From: Streptomyces sp. T12
GTDB lineage: Bacteria > Actinomycetota > Actinomycetes > Streptomycetales > Streptomycetaceae
DNA: 64,000 bases
Reading direction: 5' to 3'
Assembly (NCBI RefSeq): GCF_028736035.1
Contig: NZ_CP117866.1
Span: forward strand, 7,068,001 to 7,132,000
A program made the translations under genes and the position numbers. Under the pieces are notes generated by a model. That model worked only from the letters and a program-made list of their open reading frames with translations. It made no database searches and had not been told where the DNA came from. This document shows, one piece after another, positions 15,379 through 25,600 of the stretch (positions are counted from its first letter, which is position 1; the number at the start of each line of letters is the position of its first letter).

Positions 15379-18174
15379 CTACAGCGCGCCCTTGCGCGTC
15401 AGGTGGTTGAAGGCCAACCAGCCCGGCAGCACCGGCAGCCACAGCGTCAGCATCCGGAACAGCAGCACCGAGGGGGTGGCGACCTCGCTGGGCAGGCCCA
15501 CGGCGATCAGACCGAAGGTCAGGGTCACGTCCACGGCGCCCACGCCGCCCGGGGTCGGGGCCGCGGAGCCGAGCGCGTTGCCTGCGAGGAAGACGACGGC
15601 CACGCTGGCGATGCTGAGCGAGGTCCCCTCGCTGCCGAAGGCCCGGATCGACGCGTCCAGGCACATCACGAAGCACGCGGTCAGCAGCAGCATGCCACCG
15701 ATGCCGGTGACCAGCTTCTGCGGCCGCTGCAGTACGTCGAGCATGCGCGGCACGACACCCGCGAACAGCGACCTCACGCGCGTGACGACGAATTTCCGCA
15801 GGAAGGGCACCGAGGTCACCACAAGCACGAGGACCGCCACCGTCAGCAGGCCCGCGATGACGGTCCGGGACGGCGACAGCGACGGCGTCTTCTCGGTGCC
15901 GGTGAGATAGCCGAAGGCCAGCAGCATCAGGATGTGGCAGCCGAGCCCGAACAGCTGTGACGCGCCGACGCTCGCCACCGCGAGCCCCGGCCGCACCCCC
16001 GCGCGCTGCAGGAAGCGCGTGTTGAGGGCGACGCCACCGACCGCGGCCGGCGCGACGATCTTCACGAACGACCCGGCGACCTGCGCCGTGACGGTGCGCC
16101 GGAACGGCACCCGCTCGGGCACGAACCCCAGCAGCGCCATCGCCGCCGCGAAGTAGCTGGCCGCCGAAAACAGTACGGCCGCGGCCACCCAGCCCCACTG
16201 GGCGTTGGCGATGACCGGGCCGAACTCGATGTGGGTGAGCTGCGTCAGCAGGAAGTACGCGGCGATGGCACCGGCGATGAAACTGATCAGCGTGCGCGGC
16301 CGTACCCGCTCAAGGCGGGCCGGTTCGACCGGAGCCTGCGGCCTGATCCGCAGCATCTCGTGGCGGATCTGCGTGAGCAGATCCTCCTCGCGCGCCTCGT
16401 CCAGGGCCTCGTCGATGGCCCGCTTCTCGGCCCGCGCCTGCGCCCGTACCGTCTTCTTGTCCGGCTTGCCGAGTACAGTCCCGGCGCCGTCCGTTGCCTC
16501 CTCGCTGCGGGCGTGCTTGGCGAGCCGGGACGCCTCCAGCACCGCCTCGCGCTCGCGCTGGGCCCGCTCCCGGGCGAGTCTGCGCAGCGTCGCGCGCGTG
16601 GAGCGGCTCAGCGCGATGGGCTGCAGCATCGGAAGACAGTCGGCCACCGCGTCGGGCCCGAGCACGCTCACCGCCGAGGCCACCGCGCGCTCGGCGCCCA
16701 CCCGGAGGCCGAGCGTCACCAGCAGCTGGGAGATGTCCATCCGCAGCAGCAGATTGTTGGCCGCGATCTCGCCGATGCGCAGGTCAGTGATGATCACCTT
16801 GCTGGAACGATCCACCAGAATCGCGTCACCCACCAGCCTGCGGTGCGCGATACGCCGGGACTGCAGGGCCTTGACCTGGAGCCAGGCGCCGCGCAGCAGG
16901 TCGTCGGTGATCTCCTCGTCCGAGAGCGAGTCCAGGGTGTGGCCGCCGGTGTGCTCGTAGACCAGCATCACGGCGTCCGGGCCGAGCTCGGAGGTCGCGA
17001 TCAGCTTGGGCGCGTTGGCGCCGGCCGCGATGGCCGCGTAGGCGAGCAGTGCCTCCTGCTCCAGAGCCTGGCGCAGCGACTGGAGGCTGCTTCGGGTGGC
17101 AAAGCCGCGCAGTGTCAGATTGCGCCACGCGCGATAGAAGAAGCCCTGCGCCTGCTGCTCCCGGTCGACCACCGTCACATCCAGCGGCGGACCGTCCTCG
17201 AGGGTGACGAAGTAGCGCCGCCCGCGGTCGCCGGTCTCCTGTGTGTCGGAAGTCTCCTCGCGGGCCGCGCTCACCGGGCGGAAGCCGACGTGCCTGAGGC
17301 CCGCCATCAGGGTCCGTCCGGTGGGACGGACATTGGGCGAGCCGACCGCGTACAGCGTGCCGTAGGCGACGGTCCAGCCGATCAGCAGTGTCAGGAGGAT
17401 CGAGAACGGCGTGGTGTAGCCGGTGACCAGCATGGAGAAGGCGTACAGGACCAGGACCGCCCACAGGACCGCACGCCAGCGGGGTCTGCGGGACATGCCC
17501 ACGGCCGTCATGTACGCGATGACCGGCGCGAGATAGCCGTGCACCGGGTCGGTGAGGGAGCCGATGTCGCCGGGCGACGGCTGGGTGAGCGCGTCCCGGA
17601 TGGACTCGGGGGCGGCCCGCGCGACCCACAGGTCGGTGGCGAGCGTCACCCCGTGCGCGAGGACGGCCGCGAGGACGCCGTCGGCGATGCGCAGCCCGTC
17701 CCGCTTGATCAGCCGCTCGATCGCGAAGGCGACGGGCACCAGGAGGATCGCGATGCTGGACACCAGCCCGGCCATCTTGCTGAACACGTCGGGCGCCTGG
17801 CCGGTGCCCTTGTTGATGTCCTGCTCAAGTCCTGAAGTGGTGCCGTGGGCGAAAGCGGCGATCGCGAGCAGCAGGGCGATGCCCAGCACGCCCACGAGCA
17901 GTCGCATGAGGTCGGACGGACGGTGCACGCGCGCGGGGAGCAGCGGTTCGTCGCCCTCGACCTCGTCGACGTGCACCTCGTCCAGGTCGTACGGCACCTT
18001 CCCCTCGATGGCCTTGCGTCCGGCGTCGTTCGCGTCCGCGCCCTTTTTGACCTCGTCCTTCTTGCCGCTGTCGCTCTCGCCGGGGTCCTTCTTGCCGGCG
18101 TTCGCGGTGTCCGGGCGCGACGAAGCGTCAGAGGTGCTCGCCGCGTCCTCCGGGTGCACACCCTGTTGCTTCAT
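15379..18174 (-). CDS. Flippase-like membrane protein with kinase-like segment (lysylphosphatidylglycerol synthase TM family)
   Basis: A 931-residue membrane protein. The ATG at 18174 (MKQQGVHPED) is preceded by agaagaga; a GTG 24 nt upstream is also in frame. After an acidic/lysine-rich N-terminus (1-90) come about six hydrophobic helices (95-290). A soluble segment (300-560) resembles an RIO/ABC1-type kinase: it has LMLVYEHTGGHTLDSL and an HRD-like loop HRRLVGDAILVD, then IITDLR in the DFG position. These key residues are changed, so it may not be an active kinase. The C-terminal 320 residues form eight or so helices of the UPF0104/MprF flippase family (GGVGAVDVTLTFGLI). Lipid or polyprenyl-sugar handling is plausible; substrate unknown. 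Confidence 0.8.
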   Translation of the reverse strand: MKQQGVHPEDAASTSDASSRPDTANAGKKDPGESDSGKKDEVKKGADANDAGRKAIEGKVPYDLDEVHVDEVEGDEPLLPARVHRPSDLMRLLVGVLGIALLLAIAAFAHGTTSGLEQDINKGTGQAPDVFSKMAGLVSSIAILLVPVAFAIERLIKRDGLRIADGVLAAVLAHGVTLATDLWVARAAPESIRDALTQPSPGDIGSLTDPVHGYLAPVIAYMTAVGMSRRPRWRAVLWAVLVLYAFSMLVTGYTTPFSILLTLLIGWTVAYGTLYAVGSPNVRPTGRTLMAGLRHVGFRPVSAAREETSDTQETGDRGRRYFVTLEDGPPLDVTVVDREQQAQGFFYRAWRNLTLRGFATRSSLQSLRQALEQEALLAYAAIAAGANAPKLIATSELGPDAVMLVYEHTGGHTLDSLSDEEITDDLLRGAWLQVKALQSRRIAHRRLVGDAILVDRSSKVIITDLRIGEIAANNLLLRMDISQLLVTLGLRVGAERAVASAVSVLGPDAVADCLPMLQPIALSRSTRATLRRLARERAQREREAVLEASRLAKHARSEEATDGAGTVLGKPDKKTVRAQARAEKRAIDEALDEAREEDLLTQIRHEMLRIRPQAPVEPARLERVRPRTLISFIAGAIAAYFLLTQLTHIEFGPVIANAQWGWVAAAVLFSAASYFAAAMALLGFVPERVPFRRTVTAQVAGSFVKIVAPAAVGGVALNTRFLQRAGVRPGLAVASVGASQLFGLGCHILMLLAFGYLTGTEKTPSLSPSRTVIAGLLTVAVLVLVVTSVPFLRKFVVTRVRSLFAGVVPRMLDVLQRPQKLVTGIGGMLLLTACFVMCLDASIRAFGSEGTSLSIASVAVVFLAGNALGSAAPTPGGVGAVDVTLTFGLIAVGLPSEVATPSVLLFRMLTLWLPVLPGWLAFNHLTRKGAL

Positions 18175-18360
18175 CGTCTCTTCTTGGTCTCGTATCACCA
18201 GTCACCGCCCGCACGATGGTGGCATGCCCCACCGACACACGGGGGCATCAGGGTGCAAATGCGGGGGCGCACAGTCTGCCCGAAGCACTGCCCCGGGGCG
18301 AGGCATACGCACAGTGGCGAGCGCGTCACATTGTCGGTGGGGTGGGGCAGGATGGGCCGG

Positions 18361-18789
18361 ATGAGCGAGGAGAGCCTTCCGCACGACGCCCGCCTGGAGT
18401 ACGACGACGCCCACCCGGAGCCCGTGGACGCGCTGCCGGAGCCCGTGGACGCGCTGCCGGAGTACGCCGAGCGCGTCCTCGAGGTCGCCGAGCTGATTCC
18501 GCCGGGCCGCGTCATGACGTACGGGGATGTCGCGGAGTGGCTGGAGGAGGGCGGGCCCCGGCAGGTCGGCCGGGTGATGGCTCTCTACGGGGGAGCCGTC
18601 CCGTGGTGGCGGGTGGTCCGCGCGGACGGGGTGCTGCTGCCGGGTCACGAGCTGAGAGCGCTGGAGCACTACCGCGTCGAGGGCACGCCTCTGAAGGAGG
18701 CGAGCAGGGCCGCCGAGGGCCACCTGCCGCGCCTCGACATGAGGCGGGCGCGCTGGGACGGCGGCGAACGCGCACAGGGTCACACCTGA
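18361..18789 (+). CDS. Alkyltransferase-like protein (MGMT-like DNA-binding domain without the acceptor cysteine)
   Basis: A 142-residue protein. Residues 38-110 match the DNA-binding domain of O6-alkylguanine-DNA alkyltransferases (LIPPGRVMTYGDVAEW, GGPRQVGRVMALYGG). The acceptor motif PCHRV is replaced by PWWRVVR, so it cannot accept alkyl groups. It belongs with ATL proteins, which bind O6-alkylguanine and hand lesions to nucleotide excision repair. A CAGGAT -10 box ends 7 nt before the ATG, pointing to a leaderless mRNA. Near the N-terminus a 21-bp tandem duplication encodes EPVDALP twice (about 18418-18459). The neighbours are the DNA helicase-nuclease genes, consistent with a repair role. 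Confidence 0.85.
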   Translation: MSEESLPHDARLEYDDAHPEPVDALPEPVDALPEYAERVLEVAELIPPGRVMTYGDVAEWLEEGGPRQVGRVMALYGGAVPWWRVVRADGVLLPGHELRALEHYRVEGTPLKEASRAAEGHLPRLDMRRARWDGGERAQGHT

Positions 18790-19100
18790 CAGCTTCCGCC
18801 ATCGGACGGCCCGCTGTGTGACCTGTGATCCGTACGGGGGATAGGGGGCACGTGCGTGGCATGACGTACGTTCGTGAGTCGAGGGACGCATGTGCCAGAA
18901 GTGAACTGAGGGATGAATCGGAAGCCCTGCTTCCGCACCACCCCTCGGCGTAGCGTCGGCTGCGCGTGTCCCCCTCACCCCGCGGCCACCGCCCTCCACG
19001 CGCGAGGGGCGGCCCACCCGTCACCCGACCACCACCCCTCAACGACGGCGCTCCGCGCCGGCAGTGACAACTCGCACACCCACCAGGACCGGCGAACCAC
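18790..19100. other. Intergenic region upstream of adnA
   Basis: No gene is visible in these 311 nt. It must contain the adnA promoter, but I cannot assign clear -35/-10 boxes. Open frames here are short and lack ribosome sites. Confidence 0.5.
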
Positions 19101-22100
19101 GTGAGCTCCTCTTCCTCCACCAGGCGCCTGTCGCACCCCCAGGTGCGACAGGGGACCCGTGGCGTTTACCGGCTGGTGCGTACCCCGCCGGTCCAGGTGG
19201 CTCCCCCTCGTCTGGACGCCGCACAGCGCGCCGTGGTTGACCACGCGACCGGCCCGCTGCTCGTCCTCGCAGGTCCGGGTACTGGAAAGACCACCACCCT
19301 CGTCGAGTCGGTGGCGGCGCGCATCGCCCGTGGCGGGGACCCCGAGCGCATTCTGGTGCTGACGTTCAGCCGCAAGGCCGCCGTGGAACTGCGCGACCGT
19401 ATGGCGCTGCGCATAGGGGCGGCCCGCGCGCCCCAGGCGACCACGTTCCACTCGTTCTGCTACGCCCTGGTCCGCGCCCACCAGGACAGCGACCTGTTCG
19501 TGGAGCCCCTGCGGCTGCTCTCGGGCCCCGAGCAGGACGTGACGGTGCGGGAACTGCTGGCGGGCGGGCCCGACCTGGAGCGGCTCGGCCTCGCGCACGT
19601 GCGCTGGCCGGACGAACTGCGCGCCTGCCTGACCACCCGCGGCTTCGCCGACGAGGTCCGCGCGGTCCTCGCCCGCAGCCGCGAACTGGGCCTCGGCCCC
19701 GACGCCCTGGACGCCTTCGCCCGCCGCATCGGCCGCCCCGACTGGCGCGCCGCGGCGTCCTTCCTCGCCGAGTACCTCGACGTGCTCGACATGCAGGGCG
19801 TGCTCGACTACGCCGAACTGGTCCACCGCGCGGTGCTCCTCGCCCGCCGCCCCGAGGCCGCCCAGCTGCTCGCCGCGCGGTACGACGCCGTGTACGTCGA
19901 CGAGTACCAGGACACCGATCCGGCCCAGGTACGGCTGCTGCACGCCCTCGCCGGCGGCGGCCGCACCCTTGTCGCCTTCGGTGACCCCGACCAGTCGATC
20001 TACGCCTTCCGGGGCGCCGACGTGAACGGCATCCTGGAGTTCCCGCACGCCTTCCCGCGCGCGGACGGCCGCCCCGCGCCCGTCGAGGTCCTGCGCACCT
20101 CCCGCCGCTCCGGCGCCGCCCTGTTGACCGCCACCCGGCTGCTCACCCAGCGCATGCCGCTCACCCGGCTACCGGCGGAGAAGGTACGCGCCCATCGAGA
20201 GCTCGCTGCGGTCCGCGAGGGCGGCCGCGTCGAGGTCTTCACGTACCCGACGCCCGGCACCGAGCTGGACAACATCGCCGACATTCTGCGCAGGGCGCAT
20301 CTGGAGGACGGCGTGCCCTGGAGCGAGATGGCCGTCCTGGTGCGTGCGGGGTCGCGCACGATCCCGACGGTGCGCAGGGCGCTCACTGCCGCCGGGGTGC
20401 CTTTGGACATCGACGGCGACGACCTGCCACTGCGGCACGAGCCGGCGGTGGCGCCGCTGCTGACGGCGTTGCGGGCGGTGGCGACGGCGGAGGCGCAGCC
20501 TGCGCGGGGCGGCGGCGACGTCGACGTACGTGCTGAGGAAGTGGCCGAGGCCGGCGTACGTACCGGAGAAGCGGCCGAAGCCGAGGGCGACGCCTTGGCC
20601 GTCCGGCCCGAACCGGAGGGCGATGCCTCGGCCGCCCGGCCCGATCCCGGTGCCTCCTGGCTCGACACCGAGACCGCCCTCACCCTGCTCGCCTCCCCCC
20701 TCGCAGGCATGGACGCCGCCGACCTGCGGCGCCTCGGGCGGGCCCTGCGCGACGAAGAGCGGGCCGCGGGCAACCCGCTGCCGCCGCCCTCGGACGAGCT
20801 GCTCGCGCGGGCACTGGCCGAGCCGGAGCGGTTGGCGGTGCACGACCCCACGTACGCGCGTGGTGCCCAGCGGCTCGGCGCGCTGCTCGGCAAGGCCCGT
20901 GAGCGCCTCGCGGGCGGCGGTACGGCCGAGGAGGCGCTGTGGGACCTGTGGGAGGGCACGCCGTGGCCCACGCGTCTGGAGCGGACCGCCCGCCGCGGCG
21001 GCGCGGCCGGACGCAACGCCGACCGTGACCTCGACGCCGTATGCGCACTGTTCGCGACCGCGGCCCGCGCCGAGGAGCGCACCGGCGGCCGGGGCACCCT
21101 GAACTTCCTGGCGGAGATCGAGGCCGAGGACATCGCCGCCGACACCCTCACACGGCGTGCCGTACGCCCCGACGCCGTGCGCCTGATGACCGCGCATCGC
21201 TCCAAGGGCCTGGAGTGGCGGCTGGTCGTCGTCGCCGGCGTCCAGGAGGGGCTGTGGCCGGATCTGCGCCGCCGCGGCTCGCTCCTGGAAGCCGACCGCA
21301 TCGGCCGCGACGGGCTCGCCGAACCGCTCACCCCGGGGGCGCTGCTGGCGGAGGAACGTCGTCTGTTCTATGTCGCCGCCACGCGCGCGCGTGAACGCCT
21401 CGTCGTCACCGCGGTGAAGGCCCCGGCCGACGACGGTGACCAGCCCTCCCGCTTCCTGACCGAACTCGGCGTCGAGCCGAGGGACGTGACAGGCCGCCCG
21501 CGCCGCCCGCTGGCCGTCGCCGCGCTCGTCGCCGAACTCCGGGCGACCACGGTCGACCCGCGCGCGTCGGACACGCTCAGGGAGGCCGCCGCTCGCCGAC
21601 TGGCCCGGCTCGCCGCGCTCGCAGACGAAGAGGGCCGCCCGCTGGTGCCGTCCGCACACCCCTACCGCTGGTGGGGCATGTTCGAGCCGACCGAGTCCAA
21701 GGTGCCGCTGCGCAACCGCGACCAACCCGTCGTGCTGTCCGGAAGCGCCCTCGACCAGCTCGCCAACACCTGCTCCCTGCAGTGGTTCCTGGGCCGCGAG
21801 GTGAAGGCCGACGCACCCGCGACCGCCGCCCAGGGCTTCGGCAACGTGGTGCACGTCCTCGCCGACGAGGTCGCCTCCGGACACACCCCGGCCGACCTCG
21901 CCGTCCTCATGGAGCGCCTTGACTCCGTGTGGAACGCGCTGGCCTTCGACGCGCCCTGGAAGTCGGCGCAGGAGAAGGACAACGCGCGCGTGGCGGTCGA
22001 ACGCTTCCTGAAGTGGCACGTGATGGACCGTGCGGGGCGTACGCCGGTGGCCAGTGAGCACGACTTCGACGTCACCCTCGAAGCGGGCGACGTCGAGGTC

Positions 22101-22538
22101 CGCATCCGCGGCCAGATGGACCGCGTCGAGGCCGACGGCGAAGGACGGGCCTACGTCGTCGACTTCAAGACCGGCAAGCAGGCACCCAGCGCGGCCGAGG
22201 TGGCCCGCCACCCGCAGCTCGCCGTCTACCAGCTCGCCGTCCGCGAGGGTGCCGTGGACGAGGCCTTCGACGGCATACGTCCGGAGCCGGGCGGCGCCGA
22301 ACTCGTCCAGCTGCGCCAGGGCGCCGCCAAGCGGGACGGCGGCGAGACGCTGCCCAAGGTGCAGGGGCAGGAGCCCCTGGACGGCCCGGACGGGGAGTGG
22401 GTCGGCGACCTGCTGGCCACGGCGGCCGGCAAGGTCCTCGACGAGCGGTTCACGCCCAGCGCGGGCCAGCACTGCACACACTGCGCGTTCCGGGCGTCGT
22501 GCAGTGTGCGGCCCGAGGGACGGCACGTGGTCGAGTAG
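19101..22538 (+). CDS. adnA: AdnA-like helicase-nuclease subunit
   Basis: A 1145-residue subunit of the actinobacterial AdnAB end-resection machine, which unwinds and degrades DNA ends to start recombination. The UvrD-like motor has Walker A GPGTGKTT (58-65), FSRKAAVELRDR (motif Ia region), Walker B VYVDEYQDTDP (about 265), GDPDQSIYAFRGAD and RLMTAHRSKGLEW. A C-terminal PD-(D/E)XK nuclease of the RecB type shows GQMDRVEAD and YVVDFKTGK (about 1015-1025), then CTHCAFRASC, probable iron-sulfur ligands. The GTG at 19101 lacks a ribosome site; an in-frame GTG at 19197 would also keep the helicase intact. adnAB is reported essential in Streptomyces. adnB follows 148 nt downstream. Confidence 0.9.
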   Translation: MSSSSSTRRLSHPQVRQGTRGVYRLVRTPPVQVAPPRLDAAQRAVVDHATGPLLVLAGPGTGKTTTLVESVAARIARGGDPERILVLTFSRKAAVELRDRMALRIGAARAPQATTFHSFCYALVRAHQDSDLFVEPLRLLSGPEQDVTVRELLAGGPDLERLGLAHVRWPDELRACLTTRGFADEVRAVLARSRELGLGPDALDAFARRIGRPDWRAAASFLAEYLDVLDMQGVLDYAELVHRAVLLARRPEAAQLLAARYDAVYVDEYQDTDPAQVRLLHALAGGGRTLVAFGDPDQSIYAFRGADVNGILEFPHAFPRADGRPAPVEVLRTSRRSGAALLTATRLLTQRMPLTRLPAEKVRAHRELAAVREGGRVEVFTYPTPGTELDNIADILRRAHLEDGVPWSEMAVLVRAGSRTIPTVRRALTAAGVPLDIDGDDLPLRHEPAVAPLLTALRAVATAEAQPARGGGDVDVRAEEVAEAGVRTGEAAEAEGDALAVRPEPEGDASAARPDPGASWLDTETALTLLASPLAGMDAADLRRLGRALRDEERAAGNPLPPPSDELLARALAEPERLAVHDPTYARGAQRLGALLGKARERLAGGGTAEEALWDLWEGTPWPTRLERTARRGGAAGRNADRDLDAVCALFATAARAEERTGGRGTLNFLAEIEAEDIAADTLTRRAVRPDAVRLMTAHRSKGLEWRLVVVAGVQEGLWPDLRRRGSLLEADRIGRDGLAEPLTPGALLAEERRLFYVAATRARERLVVTAVKAPADDGDQPSRFLTELGVEPRDVTGRPRRPLAVAALVAELRATTVDPRASDTLREAAARRLARLAALADEEGRPLVPSAHPYRWWGMFEPTESKVPLRNRDQPVVLSGSALDQLANTCSLQWFLGREVKADAPATAAQGFGNVVHVLADEVASGHTPADLAVLMERLDSVWNALAFDAPWKSAQEKDNARVAVERFLKWHVMDRAGRTPVASEHDFDVTLEAGDVEVRIRGQMDRVEADGEGRAYVVDFKTGKQAPSAAEVARHPQLAVYQLAVREGAVDEAFDGIRPEPGGAELVQLRQGAAKRDGGETLPKVQGQEPLDGPDGEWVGDLLATAAGKVLDERFTPSAGQHCTHCAFRASCSVRPEGRHVVE
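19127..19152. promoter_or_regulatory. Perfect 11-bp inverted repeat at the 5' end of adnA
   Basis: cctgtcgcacc (19127-19137) and ggtgcgacagg (19142-19152) flank the 4-nt loop ccca. It lies 26 nt inside the gene if the 19101 start is right, or in the leader if translation starts at 19197. It could be an operator or an RNA hairpin limiting expression. Confidence 0.5.
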
Positions 22539-22686
22539 GTCGAGCGACACGTGGTCGAGCAGGTAGGGCGACACGTGGCCGAGGCACCGGAGTGACCTAT
22601 CGCACCTCGCATGCTGACCTGCGCTTCTCCGGGCCCGAGGACCGATCCGGCATCCACTGTCAGTGCCCGCAGCTAGCCTCTCTGAG

Positions 22687-25600
22687 ATGTCCGCCCGTAT
22701 CACCGATCCCGATCAGCTCAAGGAGCTCCTCGGTATCCCGTTCACCCCGGAGCAGACGGCCTGCATCATCGCGCCGCCGGCCCCGCAGGTGATCGTTGCC
22801 GGAGCCGGATCGGGCAAGACGACGGTGATGGCGGCGCGCGTGGTGTGGCTGGTCGGCACCGGCCAGGTCGCTCCCGAACAGGTCCTCGGCCTGACCTTCA
22901 CCAACAAGGCGGCCGGCGAACTCGCCGAGCGCGTCCGCAAGGCGCTCGTCAAGGCCGGCGTCACCGACCCCGACGTCATCGATCCGGACAACCCGCCGGG
23001 CGAGCCGGTGATCTCGACGTACCACGCCTTCGCGGGCCGCCTGCTGACCGACCACGGCCTGCGCCTCGGCCTGGAGCCGACGTCCCGCCTGCTCGCCGAC
23101 GCCACCCGCTACCAGCTCGCCGCACGCGTGCTGCGCGAGTCCCCGGGCCCGTACCCGGCCCTCACCCGCTCCTTCGCCGACCTGGTCAGCGACCTTCTCA
23201 CCCTGGACGCCGAGCTCGCCGAGCACCTCGTACGGCCCGAGGCCCTGCGCGCGTACGACGCCGAACTGCTGCTCACCCTCCAGGGCGCCAAGCTCACCAA
23301 CGCCGATCTGCGCAAGGTCCCCGAGACGGCCGCCGCCCGCCGCGAACTCGCCGAGCTGGTGGTGCGCTACCGCGCCGCCAAGAGGGAGCGCGATCTGCTC
23401 GACTTCGGCGACCAGATCGCCCTGTCGGCGCAGCTCGCCCGGATCCCCGAGGTGGGCCGCATCCTGCGCGACGAGTTCCGCGTGGTCCTCCTCGACGAGT
23501 ACCAGGACACGTCCGTCGCCCAACGCGTCCTTCTGGCGGGCCTGTTCGGGGGCGGCACCGGCCATCCGGTGACCGCCGTCGGCGACCCCTGCCAGGCGAT
23601 CTACGGCTGGCGCGGCGCCTCCGTCGCCAACCTCGACGACTTCCCCGAGCACTTCGCCCACACCGACGGCCGCCTCGTCACCCGCCAGGCGCTCAGCGAG
23701 AACCGCCGCAGCGGCGGCCGCCTCCTCGACCTCGCCAACGGCCTCGCGGAGCCCCTGCGCGCCATGCACGCGGGCGTGGAGGCCCTCCGCCCGGCCCCCG
23801 GAGCCGAGCGCGACGGCACCGTCCGCTGTGCGCTGCTGCCCACCCACGCCGAGGAGATGGACTGGCTCGCCGACTCCATCGCCCATCTCGTGAACACCGG
23901 CAAGGCGCCCGGCGAGATCGCCGTCCTGTGCCGTACGGCGACCGACTTCGCCGAGATCCAGGGCGCGCTCGTCGCCCGTGACGTCCCCGTCGAGGTCGTC
24001 GGCCTGTCCGGGCTGCTCCACCTCCCCGAGGTCGCCGACCTGGTCGCCGTCTGCGAAGTCCTCCAGGACCCCGGTGCCAACGCCTCCCTGGTCCGCCTCC
24101 TCACCGGCCCGCGCTGGCGCATCGGCCCGCGCGACCTCGCCCTCCTGGGGCGCCGCGCACGGCTGCTGGTGTCCCACGCGCGCGTGGACGGCGACGACGA
24201 CCCGGACCGTCGGCTCGCCGAGGCCGTCGAGGGGGTCGACCCCGCCGAGGTGATCTCGCTCGCGGACGCCCTCGACACGTTCCTGGAGACGCCGCTCGAC
24301 GGCGGCGGGGACGACGACGGCCTGCCCTTCTCGCCGGACGCGCGCGTGCGGTTCGCCCGTCTGGCCACCGAACTGCGCGACCTGCGCCGCTCCCTGTCCG
24401 ACCCGCTGATGGACGTCCTGCACCGCGTCCTCGCCGTCACCGGCCTGGAGGTCGAACTCTCGGCCTCCCCGCACGCCCTGGCCGCCCGCCGTCGCGAGAC
24501 CCTGTCCAACTTCCTCGACATCGCCGCCTCGTTCGCGGCCGGCGACAACCAGGCGACCCTGCTCGCCTTCCTCGCCTTCCTGCGCACCGCCGCCCAGTAC
24601 GAGAAGGGCCTCGACAACGCCCTCCCCGGCGGCGAGAACACCGTCAAGGTGCTCACCGCGCACAAGTCCAAGGGCCTGGAGTGGGACGTCGTCGCCGTCC
24701 CCGGCCTGGTCACCGGCACCTTCCCCAGCACCCAGGGCCGCGAGAAGTGGACCGCCCAGGGCAAGGTGCTCCCGCACGAGCTGCGCGGCGACGCCGACAC
24801 GCTCCCCGATGTCGCCTCCTGGGACTCCCGCGGCCTGAAGGCCTTCCACGAGGCCATGAAAGACCACCAGCACACCGAGGAACTCCGCCTCGGCTACGTC
24901 ACCTTCACCCGCCCTCGCTCCCTGCTCCTCGGCTCCGGCCACTGGTGGGGCCCTAGCCAGAAGAAGCCCCGCGGGCCCTCCGACTTCCTGCAGGCCCTGT
25001 ACGACCACTGCGCTGCCGGTTACGGCGAGGTCGAGGCGTGGGCCGACGAGCCCGCCGAGGACGAGGCGAACCCGGCTCTGCACCGGGAGACCGCCGACCA
25101 GGTCTGGCCCCTGCCCCTCGACGAGGCCGCCCTGGCGCGACGCCGCGCGGCCGCCGAGACGGTCCTGGCCCACCTGGAGAACCTCACCTCCCACGCGGAC
25201 GGCCACCCCGCCACGACGCATGACGCGGACACTTACGACGATCCGGACTGGCCTGCACCACCGGACGAGGCAATGCCCTCGGAGGACTTCCCCGAGGACC
25301 CCTTCATCGAAGAGGACCCTTTCCTGGAGGAGGACCCCGAGGACCCCGAAGACTGGGAATCCTGGACCACGGACCGCCCGACCGTCCCGCACCAGGCGCT
25401 ACCGCCGGAGCCCTCCACCGAACCACCCGCACGCCCCCACCCCACGGAACCGGACCCTCCCACTCCGGATTACCCCTTCACCCCTGAGGGCCCCGTCACC
25501 CCGGAGGAGGCCCGCACCATCGCCTCCTGGGACCGCGACCTCGACGCCCTCACCGGGGAGCTCCTGCGCGCCCGCGCGAGCGTCACCGACGTACCCCTGC

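Noticed and set aside
18216..18360. Extended N-terminus for the alkyltransferase-like protein
   Set aside because: The frame is open upstream but lacks a ribosome site, and the -10 box CAGGAT supports the ATG at 18361.
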